Below are positions 8,702-17,832 of a DNA stretch of 64,000 bases, piece after piece. Positions within the stretch are counted from its first letter, which is position 1. Every line of letters begins with the position of its first letter. The DNA is from Candidatus Thorarchaeota archaeon (GTDB lineage Archaea > Asgardarchaeota > Thorarchaeia > Thorarchaeales > Thorarchaeaceae). The notes below the pieces were generated by a model that searched no databases, was not told where the DNA came from, and saw only the letters and a program-made list of their open reading frames with translations. Location of the stretch: the NCBI GenBank assembly GCA_016840825.1, contig JAEORN010000003.1, positions 1-64,000 on the forward strand, in the 5' to 3' direction. Made by a program: the position numbers and the translations under genes.

Positions 8702-11700
8702 ATGGTGCGGTCGAAAGCAATAGCAATGTCACTCCTATTGCTGTTCTTCTTACTGCCCATCTTCTCTCCATTATTGAGTGGAGGTGTCGAAACAAACCTT
8801 ACTAACACAGAGAGTGATTTAGTATATACATCAGAACACTATAGATCAGATAGTCCGTTAAATGAAACATTTGCGAGAAGTGTGCTATCATTCGTTGAAA
8901 GGTCACAAGATGATGGTACCAAAAGAATTCCATCCATGGATATGGCATACTATCTGGGAATGGCATTGCACTACTTGGATTATTTTTCCTTTGAAATTCC
9001 CACATCACTGCAGGACCAATGTCTAGAGTTCATTCAGAGTGCAAGAAATGAGAATGGAGGATACGCAAACTGGAAAGGAGCTAAAAGCTCCATGGAGTCC
9101 ACATACCAAGCGGTAGTACTCTTGCAAGCCTATGGCTACCAAGATGCACTATCATCAAACGAAGCGAATATCACAATTGAATTCATCCAAGGATTGAAGA
9201 CCATAGAGCAAGGTTACTTGCCAATTCCTCAGTGGGATGCGCCAGATGTTTCTTCAACTTATAGATCAATCAGGACGAAGGATGTACTCCATACAGAATA
9301 TCAAGAGATACAGAACCCCCCAGATAATTCATCAATAGTCTTTCTCGATGATGCCTATGTTCCCCCTATTTTCTCTCTCGGAGCATCTGGGTATTCAGAA
9401 AATATAGGTGGCATTCCAGAACTTCTTGCTTCTCTATATGCACTCGAAGCATACATATTACTAAACTCTACATCTTCTGCCAAACTTGAACCGGTAGCAA
9501 AATTCTTGGATTCTCTTATAGCTACCAATGGTGGAGTTTCAGGATATATCGGCGGATATCCAACAACAGGATATACTGCTTCAGCAATAGAGCTCTATTT
9601 GCTTCTACGGTATGATACTGCTCTTGATTTAGATAGTTACATCACCTCGTCTTTTATTGAGGATGCAACAAATTACCTTCTAGCGAATTTAATCTCAGGT
9701 TCAGGTTTTGCAGCATCTGATAGAGATGCAACGGCAGAATTCAGCTCAACAATGTTTGCTCTTCGAGCTCTGATGCTGATGGATGAAAAAGGGTTGCTGG
9801 GATCTATACCTGATTTAACGGGTGTATACGACTTTCTTGTTAATGGGATTCAACCCACCTATGGATTTGGAGAATACCCTGGAGATAATCCAGATCTATC
9901 GCTATCAACTTACGCAATTCTTCTCGGGAAGATCCTCGGTAATACATCATTGATAGACTCTGGCGTAAAGCAGTATATTGATGAATCATATAGTGAGTCA
10001 CGAGGGGGATTTGGTTTTCGACCTTCATCTACCGCGAGAGTCAAATATACCTATTATGGAATAAAAGCAGCGAGAGCATTTAGTCAACCGCTTTCAAATG
10101 CTCAAGAGATCGCTCAATTCCTTCTGGATTCCCAGAATGTCGAAGGAGGATTTGGCGAGCAACCAGCATCTAGTCTAAGCTATCTTACTCATACATATTG
10201 GGCAACCTTTGGATTATATGATTTAGGAGAAATGGATAATGATATCCTAGACATAGGAAAGCTACTGAATTGGCTTTTCTATCTAAGAAAGCCAGATGGC
10301 TCCTATTCCAATTTCCCCGGACAGAACGCAACATTGCGATCCACATATCGTGCACTCCAGTTATTGCAGCTGTTGAATCAGAGTATTTCAGAAAATGACT
10401 CACTAAGCACCTCGTTATCCAATTATCAAACACCTTCTGGGGGATATGTGAATTCGCTAGATACTTCGGTACCAACAATGGAATCTACATTCTACGGCAT
10501 TGCACTGACATTAATACTGAAGCAAGATTTGAATAGAACAAAAGTTGAGGAATTCATTTTATCCCTTTACAACCAGGATGGTGGATTCGGCTTACGGCCT
10601 GGCTTTTCAAGTAGAATGACTTCGACGTTTTACGCGCTACTAGCACTCCAGCTACTACACAAAGATGAAATGTCTTTGACAAAACTAGATTTCACTGAGA
10701 GTCCGGACGACTTCTTTTCTCCAATAATTATACCAGCATTCATACCTCAGATAGATAATAACAAGACATTCCAAGGATCGTACCTGCTTTCAGCTGTGAT
10801 ACAAGATCCTGAGTCTGCTACTGATAGGGCATGGGTTGAAGCTCTTTGGACAGGCATTGATAGCAATCAAACACAGGAGTTCAATATTGATGGAGAAAAA
10901 AGCCAAGTTTACTCCAATGAATGGCTGTTTCTACTAGGATTCTTTCCAGAATCTGGAGTTCTCCAATTTCGAGTGCATGCCAGTGATATGAATAATGATT
11001 CAGCTCAATCAGAATGGTATATTCTTCGATCACTCTCATCTGTTACAGGAGTGTCATCTTCCAGTTTCAATTTCGTGGATGCTGTTTTACCATTCATCAC
11101 TCCATTCCTCTTTGGACTGGCAGCTGTTGAAGGAATCATATCATTCAATCAAAAAAGAAAGGAAAAAGAAAGGGATGTTTTAATGTCACTAATCACAAAA
11201 AAGGAAGGACTGCTAAATAATGATGCCCTAAGTACAATTGGGATCTTAATTGTAATGGGAACGATTAGTCTATTGGGTAGGTTATTCATTCAGGATGCAA
11301 TTATCATTCTCCAGAATTCAATATTCCTTTTCAGGTTCCTTATTGGCATGTTTGTTGTTCTGATTGTCAAATATGTATTCGGACTCAAAACCTTTGGGCT
11401 CTTCGGACCAACTGTCATTGTAATTTCCATGCTGACTCTCGGCCCGCTTTGGGGGCTGGCTGTATTTCTCAATGTGTTTACAGTCGGATATGTACTCAGA
11501 TCCTTGATTGATCAATTCAATCTAGCAGTGGGTTTTCGCATTGGATTTCTAATGGTATTCACTATCTCTTTCATTGGGCTCCTAGAACTTATAGGAGAAG
11601 TTTTTCTAATACCAGTGCTGAGTGGAAGCATCCTTCTACCAATAATAATAACTCCTTGGTATATAGATAGATTCGTAACAGAGAAGGAACAATCCGATCA

Positions 11701-12865
11701 ACTTTCAGCTCTCACAAGATTTGCAACGACAATTACTGTCACTTTGATAGCCTATTTCTTTATGAGCATTGATACACTTGTTGAGTTCATAGTTGTTAAT
11801 CCAGAACTATGGCTTCTCATGGCAGGTGCAGTTCTTTACTTCGGTCGAAGTGCAAAGTACTCTAGATTAGATAAACAGAGATTTAGCAGACTTTTTTCGA
11901 AGCGAGAGGATCCTCTTTCAATCCAAATACGAAACCGTGATTATATTGCTAGGTATAATTCTCGGATGCTATTTCCGATTATTAACAAATACAATATGAA
12001 AGAACAATTTGAGAAATGGAACGTACCAACAGCTGAACTCCTCGCTATCGTCAATAGTGAGGAGCAGCTTTCTGAGTTGATGAAAAGACTATCATCCGAA
12101 GATGCATTCAAGGATGGCTTTGTCATTAAACCTGCACAGAGTTTCGGAGGAAAGGGAATCACAGTAGTTTCCGAAAGGACTAACGATGGTAATTATATCA
12201 TAGGTGAATCAACCTATGCACCAATAGCAATTGAAAATGAGATCCGTAAAATCATACAGGGAGATTATCTTACAAGCCAGACGCTAAATGATAGAGACAT
12301 TGTCATCATAGAAGAAAAAATCACAAATCATCCAGATTTGCAGAAGATTTCAGTTGGACTTCCAGATGTGCGTGTTATAGTCTTTCGAGGAATACCCGTA
12401 ATGGCAATGATGCGACTCTCAACGAAGGAAAGTCATGGCAAAGCGAATCTCAAACAAGGCGCGATTGGTGCAGCGGTAAGACTCTCAGATGGCATAGTAT
12501 TCCGTGCTGAGATGAAAGGAATTCCAATTGAACGCCATCCTGACACAGGAGAGAAGATCAAAGGGTTCAAACTGGAAAATTGGACTCAGATTCTTGCGAC
12601 TGCATGTTTAGCTCAAAAGAGCAGTGGACTTGGATATGCTGGCGTTGATATAGTCATTGACAAGAATAACCGAATCTTACTACTTGAGATCAATAAGAGA
12701 CCCGGTCTTGAAATCCAAAATATCAATCAGAGTAGCTTGCTAACAAGATTCGATTTCATAGAAAAAGAGAATCTTGACGCTACTCTTCAATCGCCAATCA
12801 GCTCAGCGCAGCTTGGAATGAAATTAGCGAGAAGTAATTGGGAGATGGAAGGTGATATTAAATGA
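8702..12865 (+). CDS. Fusion: extracellular toroid, 7TM bundle and cytoplasmic RimK-like ATP-grasp ligase
   Basis: ATG 8702 is chosen because GGAGGT sits seven bases upstream; an ATG at 8687 overlaps that site. The protein has about 1387 residues. A signal peptide (MSLLLLFFLLPIFSPLL) leads into toroid repeats (ENGGYANW, RGGFGFRP, VEGGFGEQ, QDGGFGLR) to about residue 660, then a beta-rich stretch. Membrane helices begin near 785, and a bundle at about 835-1060 contains FGPTVIVISMLTLGPLWG, resembling the 7TM domain of bacterial transglutaminase-7TM proteins. The last 300 residues are an ATP-grasp domain: FVIKPAQSFGGKGI near residue 1143, DVRVIVFRGIPVMAMMRLST, KANLKQGAIGAAV, YAGVDIVID, and LLEINKRPGLEIQ near 1328. 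This closely matches the alpha-L-glutamate-ligase-related (RimK-related) family. Such ligases join an amine to a carboxylate using ATP. The substrate is unknown. Confidence 0.85.
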   Translation: MVRSKAIAMSLLLLFFLLPIFSPLLSGGVETNLTNTESDLVYTSEHYRSDSPLNETFARSVLSFVERSQDDGTKRIPSMDMAYYLGMALHYLDYFSFEIPTSLQDQCLEFIQSARNENGGYANWKGAKSSMESTYQAVVLLQAYGYQDALSSNEANITIEFIQGLKTIEQGYLPIPQWDAPDVSSTYRSIRTKDVLHTEYQEIQNPPDNSSIVFLDDAYVPPIFSLGASGYSENIGGIPELLASLYALEAYILLNSTSSAKLEPVAKFLDSLIATNGGVSGYIGGYPTTGYTASAIELYLLLRYDTALDLDSYITSSFIEDATNYLLANLISGSGFAASDRDATAEFSSTMFALRALMLMDEKGLLGSIPDLTGVYDFLVNGIQPTYGFGEYPGDNPDLSLSTYAILLGKILGNTSLIDSGVKQYIDESYSESRGGFGFRPSSTARVKYTYYGIKAARAFSQPLSNAQEIAQFLLDSQNVEGGFGEQPASSLSYLTHTYWATFGLYDLGEMDNDILDIGKLLNWLFYLRKPDGSYSNFPGQNATLRSTYRALQLLQLLNQSISENDSLSTSLSNYQTPSGGYVNSLDTSVPTMESTFYGIALTLILKQDLNRTKVEEFILSLYNQDGGFGLRPGFSSRMTSTFYALLALQLLHKDEMSLTKLDFTESPDDFFSPIIIPAFIPQIDNNKTFQGSYLLSAVIQDPESATDRAWVEALWTGIDSNQTQEFNIDGEKSQVYSNEWLFLLGFFPESGVLQFRVHASDMNNDSAQSEWYILRSLSSVTGVSSSSFNFVDAVLPFITPFLFGLAAVEGIISFNQKRKEKERDVLMSLITKKEGLLNNDALSTIGILIVMGTISLLGRLFIQDAIIILQNSIFLFRFLIGMFVVLIVKYVFGLKTFGLFGPTVIVISMLTLGPLWGLAVFLNVFTVGYVLRSLIDQFNLAVGFRIGFLMVFTISFIGLLELIGEVFLIPVLSGSILLPIIITPWYIDRFVTEKEQSDQLSALTRFATTITVTLIAYFFMSIDTLVEFIVVNPELWLLMAGAVLYFGRSAKYSRLDKQRFSRLFSKREDPLSIQIRNRDYIARYNSRMLFPIINKYNMKEQFEKWNVPTAELLAIVNSEEQLSELMKRLSSEDAFKDGFVIKPAQSFGGKGITVVSERTNDGNYIIGESTYAPIAIENEIRKIIQGDYLTSQTLNDRDIVIIEEKITNHPDLQKISVGLPDVRVIVFRGIPVMAMMRLSTKESHGKANLKQGAIGAAVRLSDGIVFRAEMKGIPIERHPDTGEKIKGFKLENWTQILATACLAQKSSGLGYAGVDIVIDKNNRILLLEINKRPGLEIQNINQSSLLTRFDFIEKENLDATLQSPISSAQLGMKLARSNWEMEGDIK

Positions 12866-14028
12866 ATCAAAAAACACAAGCCAGTCTGAAAAGGAGCATA
12901 CTTACTCTCTCGGTTTCAGTTCTTATCTTGGCAGGTATCATTCTGCCCATCGGAGTAATCTATGCTAATGAAGCTAAGGAAACTGAGCGAGGATCTGCCA
13001 CATACAGGTTAAGCTATAGATATTATCTAAAAAATGAAGGACCTGTGAATCTCACATCAATTACAATAAGACTAGCAATTCTAAAATCTTGGGACCCGGT
13101 TCAAACAGTTTCCGATATGGCAATAGAAACACTGCCTAATCAAACAACTACTGATGAGTATGGAAATGAGTATGCTTGGTATGAATTCGAGGACTTCAGA
13201 ATTAATGATACATTAGATCTTAGGTTTGACGTGAATCTAACACTTCATTTTGTCGACTTCACCAAAATAGATACTGCGACTCTAAACTATAATACCTCCT
13301 CAGAAGTGTACAAACTCTTCACAGCATTTCATCCTCTTGAGGACAACACTGATGCGAACATTAGAAATGTCGCTCAATCATTGGAGGAGCCAGATGATAT
13401 CCTAAAAACAGAATTTAATGTATATAATTTCACAGCGCACTACCTTCAATACAAACTTCAAAGTCAAGTTCGTGGTGCATCATATGCGATTCGAAATGGC
13501 AATGGTGATTGCGATGAGTATACGACTTTGTTTGTAGCATTATCACGAGCACTCGGAATTCCAGCGGTAGGTCATACCGCATGGCTCGCAGACTTTCTTC
13601 CAGGGATGGTATATTCAGACGAAGGAGCAGTTGCACATGCGTACCCTATGTTCTATGTTGAAAACGTGGGAATGCTTCCAGCAGATCCAACAAGAGGGAA
13701 GACAAGCACGTATGATAATTGGCTAAAAACTGATTCAAAGCGTATCACACTCACAAGAGGCCCAGATAATCCATATAGACTTCTTAGATATCGCTGGATT
13801 CCTGTTGAAGGATTAGAGAATCCTCAGATTTTCAGTAACTATACCATTTCTATTCAAGAAGCCAACATTCAATATACATCAAACATGCGTCTGGTTGTTA
13901 TTCTAACTCTGGTCGCGATTCCAGGATTGTTCATCCTTTATAGTGGAATCAATGGACAGAAAGTTCGCAAACAGAGAAAGAAAAAACTAGCAGAGATGCT
14001 TTCTCCGACAACTGACAATGAAACATAA
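12862..14028 (+). CDS. Membrane-anchored transglutaminase-fold protein with intact catalytic triad
   Basis: This 388-residue protein starts at ATG 12862, overlapping the previous stop by four bases (ATGA) behind a GGTGAT, so it is translationally coupled to the ATP-grasp fusion. Residues 13-35 form a signal anchor, 45-140 a beta-sandwich-like region rich in N-glycosylation sequons, and 190-300 a transglutaminase core: NGDCDEYTTLFVALSRALG (C217), HAYPMFYVENVG (H259) and LPADPTRGK (D275). A second hydrophobic helix (LVVILTLVAIPGLFILYSGI) near 345-365 is followed by a basic tail, so the enzyme faces outside. The fold includes peptidases, amidases and crosslinking enzymes. With the neighbouring ligase it may cut, transfer or crosslink a peptide or amide at the cell surface. 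That role is inferred. Confidence 0.85.
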   Translation: MNQKTQASLKRSILTLSVSVLILAGIILPIGVIYANEAKETERGSATYRLSYRYYLKNEGPVNLTSITIRLAILKSWDPVQTVSDMAIETLPNQTTTDEYGNEYAWYEFEDFRINDTLDLRFDVNLTLHFVDFTKIDTATLNYNTSSEVYKLFTAFHPLEDNTDANIRNVAQSLEEPDDILKTEFNVYNFTAHYLQYKLQSQVRGASYAIRNGNGDCDEYTTLFVALSRALGIPAVGHTAWLADFLPGMVYSDEGAVAHAYPMFYVENVGMLPADPTRGKTSTYDNWLKTDSKRITLTRGPDNPYRLLRYRWIPVEGLENPQIFSNYTISIQEANIQYTSNMRLVVILTLVAIPGLFILYSGINGQKVRKQRKKKLAEMLSPTTDNET

Positions 14029-14381
14029 GTTCCAATGAGTGATCACGACATTTAGCATTCCTCCAAGTTTTGCCAATACCTCTTCCTCCACCAAGGAGAT
14101 TCCTAGTAATAGTTCACATATCTTAACGATTGAAGCAGAATAAGTAACAATTCCTAATTTACATAGTGCACCACAGACCATGATTGTGACGAATTGTAAC
14201 AGACCCATTGTTCTGATGAATGCGTTTCCCGTAATGTATATATCCAACCTCATTTTTCACATACATCCGATTGGTCTAATAAGTTCAAGACAAAGCACGA
14301 CTTTAAGCATCAAGGTATTCGCATGTAACACATTGACTTCTTTTACGCACTGCAGACCAAGCTTAGGAAGGGGTATATCAA
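14029..14381. other. Intergenic gap with candidate promoter
   Basis: These 353 bases separate two surface-protein clusters. A TATA-like TGTATATAT lies at 14235-14243. A good ribosome binding site (AGGAAGGGG) precedes the ATG at 14382. An 88-codon minus-strand frame (13987-14253) and a 78-codon plus-strand frame cross the gap, but neither has a ribosome binding site or recognisable product. No RNA gene was seen. Confidence 0.4.
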
Positions 14382-17300
14382 ATGCAAATGTCAAAAAGAC
14401 ATGCTATTCTAAGTAAGATACTATTTTCTTGTTTCATTGTAATCCTGCTTGGCATTGGAAGCACACAGATGCAATATGCAGAAGCAGCAACAATAGTATT
14501 TGATGAAGGATTTTCAAATACAACATATCAAGATGCAACATATACTAATGTCACCGGATGGGGAACTGGTGCAATAAGCTTGCCAAGGCAAGCACCGTAC
14601 ATCGTTTCCACTCTAAGTACATCTGATGTTGCTAGGGATGTAATGGCAGTTGGTACTCGAGCCTATATCGCTAACGGAGCTTCTGGTCTATGTGTTGTAG
14701 ATATCTCAAATCCAGCGAGCCCATCCATTCTGGGCAGTCGTGCCACTCCAAATACTGCAACTAATGTCTATGTATCGGGTAATTATGCCTATGTAACCGG
14801 CACCAGTATCGGAATAAGAATCATTGATATAAGCCAGCCCACATTCCCCAATGCGGGTTCTTATGATGGTCCATCTTACAATAGCATCTTCGTTTCGGGT
14901 CGTTATGCGTATGTCACTAATTCAAATGGGTTCTATATAATTGATGTACTGAATCCTGCCGCCACTAGCCTTACGGGGTACTGGCTTACAGGTGCAAACT
15001 GGTTCACATCCGGCGTGTATGTCCTTGGCACCTATGCATATGTCACCGAAGTCGGGAGCAGCACAGCAAGTGGAGCTCTAAGAATCTTCGATGTGTCGAG
15101 TCCAGCCTCTCCAAGTCTTGTTGGATCATTTGGTCTGCCATCATGGGGGCGTTCAGTTTGGGTTGAAGGAAACTATGCCTACACTGCAGCCTATATCGCG
15201 GGCCTTAGAGTGGTCAATGTTACCGTGAAGAATGCCCCAACATCAGCTGGCGTGTGTGATATTAGCCACGATGGATACCTTGACATTGGCATCGATAGCG
15301 GCTTTGCCTATATGGCGGATGACTACTACGGAGTCAGAACGATAAAAATTACCAATCCGGCTGCGCCAACCCTCATGGCAACATGTGATACTCCGGTTGG
15401 CGCTGTATCAGTGTATCCCGTGGGGCAGTATCTATGCGTTGCTGATGGTTCAACAGGCTTAATCATGATGAGGACCGAGGTTGCTGAAGGGCACTTACCC
15501 GACCTCTATAATTCCACGGGTGTGGGGCAGTCTCTCTCAATTACCGCATCAAACACAATCGTCAAAGCTACGCTCTCACAGACTGCTGCCCTTCCTGCTG
15601 GCACCTCCATTAACTACTATCTCTCAGCAGACAATGGTGTGCACTGGGAATCGGTTTCCCCAGGAGTCGAGCATGTGTTCTCATATCCAGGACTAAATCT
15701 GAAATGGAAAGCTGTCCTAGCAACGACCGACCCAACTGTATCTCCTGTCATAGACTCACTTTCAATCTCGTATTGCACGAAGCTTCCTGCTCCCTCTCTT
15801 TCATCGCCTGCAGATGGAAGCATTACAACAGACACAACGCCAACATTTCTTTACAGTACGGTCACAGGGGCATCAAGCTATAGAGTTCAGCTTGACAGAG
15901 TATCCAGCTTTGATTCTGAAGACCTGCTCAACTATACAACAGGGGCAACCAGCTTTACACCAGCTTCACCACTCGCGGATGGGCTCTGGTATTGGAGGGT
16001 GGCCGCAAGAGAAGCTTCAGGTGAAGAGGGATTCTTCTCATTGATACGTTCTCTCACCATCGATAGCACAGCACCAACTTGGGATCAGGAACCTACAGAT
16101 AGACAACTAGAATTCGGACTTTTGTTCAGATACGACCTTAATGCATCAGACCTACGAGGAATCGATGAATGGTGGATAAATGACACAATCCATTTCATGA
16201 TTGATTCAGATGGGATTATTGAAAATGTTACGCCATTAGAGGTTCAATCATATGGTATTCAAGTCTGGGTAAATGATACCATAGGCAATACTCAGACGGA
16301 TATTTTCACTCTCTCTGTTGAAGATACAACAGAACCAGATTGGAACCCAGATCCTGAAAATCAGGTAATTGAATTCGGAGAGAACTTAGACTACACGGTA
16401 TACGCTAGTGACCTATCAGATATTGACCACTATTGGATTAATGATACATCAATATTCGATATAGATGAAGATGGTTGGATGACCTCCTCAGAGTGTCCAG
16501 ACATAGGAATCTATTGGCTTGAGGTTCGAGCATATGATCCATATGGACTCTATTGTTCAGCAATAATCAGCATTACAGTTGCAGACTCGACCGCGCCGGA
16601 GTGGCAAGAGGAACTATCAAATCAAGTTTTAGAACTAGGGGAGATATTCACATATGATATCAATGCAACTGATCTCTCCGGAATCGCTAGTTACTGGGTG
16701 AATAACACTGACTTCTTCGCTATCTCATCAGAGGGCATTCTCTCAGATTTGGGAAATGTTGAGTTAGGAATCTATTGGATTGAGATTAGAGCGTATGATG
16801 ATCAAGGTCTCTGGTGTTCCGCGATAATTAGTATAACATGTCAGGATACAAAGGCACCAACTTGGGATGAACCGCCTACTGATATTGATTGGGAGTATGG
16901 AATACCTCTCGTCTATGATTTGAATGCAAGTGATCCTTCTGGCATTGTGTCATATTGGATCAGTGACCCCTCAGCCTTCTCAATATCACTAACTGGAGTC
17001 ATCACGAATGCGACATGGCTTGGTTGGAGTGATTATTATTTAGAGGTCAGAGCATATGATCCCTTGGGATATTATTGCAGTGCCTTCATTTGGATCTGTG
17101 TTGCAGATACATGTCCTCCATGTTGGAACCACGAAATATGTGATCAGTATGTAGAATTTGCAGAAAAGTTCAGATATGACATGAATGCAACTGATTGGTC
17201 GTACTATGTCTACTACTCTGTTAATGATACAGGACTCTTCTACATAAATGACGATGGTCTGGTAACCAATAATACAGTTCTCGCTGTTGGTGTGTATGGT

Positions 17301-17816
17301 GTCGAGATATCAGCTTGGGATTATCATGACAACCTGATTAAGGTCGCATTCCAAGTAATAGTACAAGATACTACAGCCCCAACCTGGACTGTTACACCTG
17401 AAGGTGAACTACTAAACTATGGCGACTCTTTCGAGAAGCGGTTCTATGCAGAGGATGCTTCAGGTATCCATTCATGGGACGTAAATAATACAGAGTACTT
17501 CTCAATAGATATTGAAGGACTGATGATGAGTGTCAAGTTCCTCGACCCTGGTATATACAACGTACTAATTACCCTTCAGGACCCATATGGCAATTCATTG
17601 AATGCCACCATCCAGATTGTCGTGCTTCAGAGTACCATAACAACTTCAACGACGACAACAACGAGTACGGATACATCTACAGGGACATCAGACACTGATA
17701 CTGGTCTGCCACCAGTAGAACCAACTCCCTTGATCTATATGGTGCTAGGATTCGCAGCCATTGGAATCGTAGTCGTAGTGATTGTGGTATTTCTAAGCAA
17801 GCGAACACGGGGATGA
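14382..17816 (+). CDS. Surface protein: LVIVD beta-propeller, Fn3-like domain and six Ig/cadherin-like repeats
   Basis: This 1144-residue protein has a signal peptide ending near residue 35 (EAA). Residues about 75-370 carry seven or so LVIVD-type propeller blades (YAYVT...I-DIS-PA-P pattern, as in AYIANGASGLCVVDISNP). A fibronectin-III-like domain follows at about 470-560 (LSSPADGSITTDTTPTF ... WYWRVAARE). Next come six Ig/cadherin-like repeats of about 86 residues, each opening 'P-W' and containing 'FGxxFxYDxNAxD-SGI' and 'VRAYDPxG'. A Thr-rich linker and a membrane helix (MVLGFAAIGIVVVVIVVFL) close it, with a KRTRG tail. It is an external adhesin or S-layer-associated protein by architecture. 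It leads a run of four closely spaced genes. Confidence 0.85.
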   Translation: MQMSKRHAILSKILFSCFIVILLGIGSTQMQYAEAATIVFDEGFSNTTYQDATYTNVTGWGTGAISLPRQAPYIVSTLSTSDVARDVMAVGTRAYIANGASGLCVVDISNPASPSILGSRATPNTATNVYVSGNYAYVTGTSIGIRIIDISQPTFPNAGSYDGPSYNSIFVSGRYAYVTNSNGFYIIDVLNPAATSLTGYWLTGANWFTSGVYVLGTYAYVTEVGSSTASGALRIFDVSSPASPSLVGSFGLPSWGRSVWVEGNYAYTAAYIAGLRVVNVTVKNAPTSAGVCDISHDGYLDIGIDSGFAYMADDYYGVRTIKITNPAAPTLMATCDTPVGAVSVYPVGQYLCVADGSTGLIMMRTEVAEGHLPDLYNSTGVGQSLSITASNTIVKATLSQTAALPAGTSINYYLSADNGVHWESVSPGVEHVFSYPGLNLKWKAVLATTDPTVSPVIDSLSISYCTKLPAPSLSSPADGSITTDTTPTFLYSTVTGASSYRVQLDRVSSFDSEDLLNYTTGATSFTPASPLADGLWYWRVAAREASGEEGFFSLIRSLTIDSTAPTWDQEPTDRQLEFGLLFRYDLNASDLRGIDEWWINDTIHFMIDSDGIIENVTPLEVQSYGIQVWVNDTIGNTQTDIFTLSVEDTTEPDWNPDPENQVIEFGENLDYTVYASDLSDIDHYWINDTSIFDIDEDGWMTSSECPDIGIYWLEVRAYDPYGLYCSAIISITVADSTAPEWQEELSNQVLELGEIFTYDINATDLSGIASYWVNNTDFFAISSEGILSDLGNVELGIYWIEIRAYDDQGLWCSAIISITCQDTKAPTWDEPPTDIDWEYGIPLVYDLNASDPSGIVSYWISDPSAFSISLTGVITNATWLGWSDYYLEVRAYDPLGYYCSAFIWICVADTCPPCWNHEICDQYVEFAEKFRYDMNATDWSYYVYYSVNDTGLFYINDDGLVTNNTVLAVGVYGVEISAWDYHDNLIKVAFQVIVQDTTAPTWTVTPEGELLNYGDSFEKRFYAEDASGIHSWDVNNTEYFSIDIEGLMMSVKFLDPGIYNVLITLQDPYGNSLNATIQIVVLQSTITTSTTTTTSTDTSTGTSDTDTGLPPVEPTPLIYMVLGFAAIGIVVVVIVVFLSKRTRG

Positions 17817-17832
17817 GTAAGGAGGAGATTGA

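Noticed and set aside
6293..12865. Squalene cyclase or protein prenyltransferase activity for the toroid proteins
   Set aside because: The repeats match, but the catalytic acid motif and zinc ligands are not evident and the toroids lie outside the cell.
13987..14253. 88-codon minus-strand frame after the transglutaminase gene
   Set aside because: It overlaps the 3' end of a solid gene, has no ribosome binding site and matches no family I know. A gene remnant cannot be excluded.
14180..14416. 78-codon plus-strand frame before the LVIVD protein
   Set aside because: It overlaps the start and ribosome binding site of the real gene in another frame and has no protein-like pattern.
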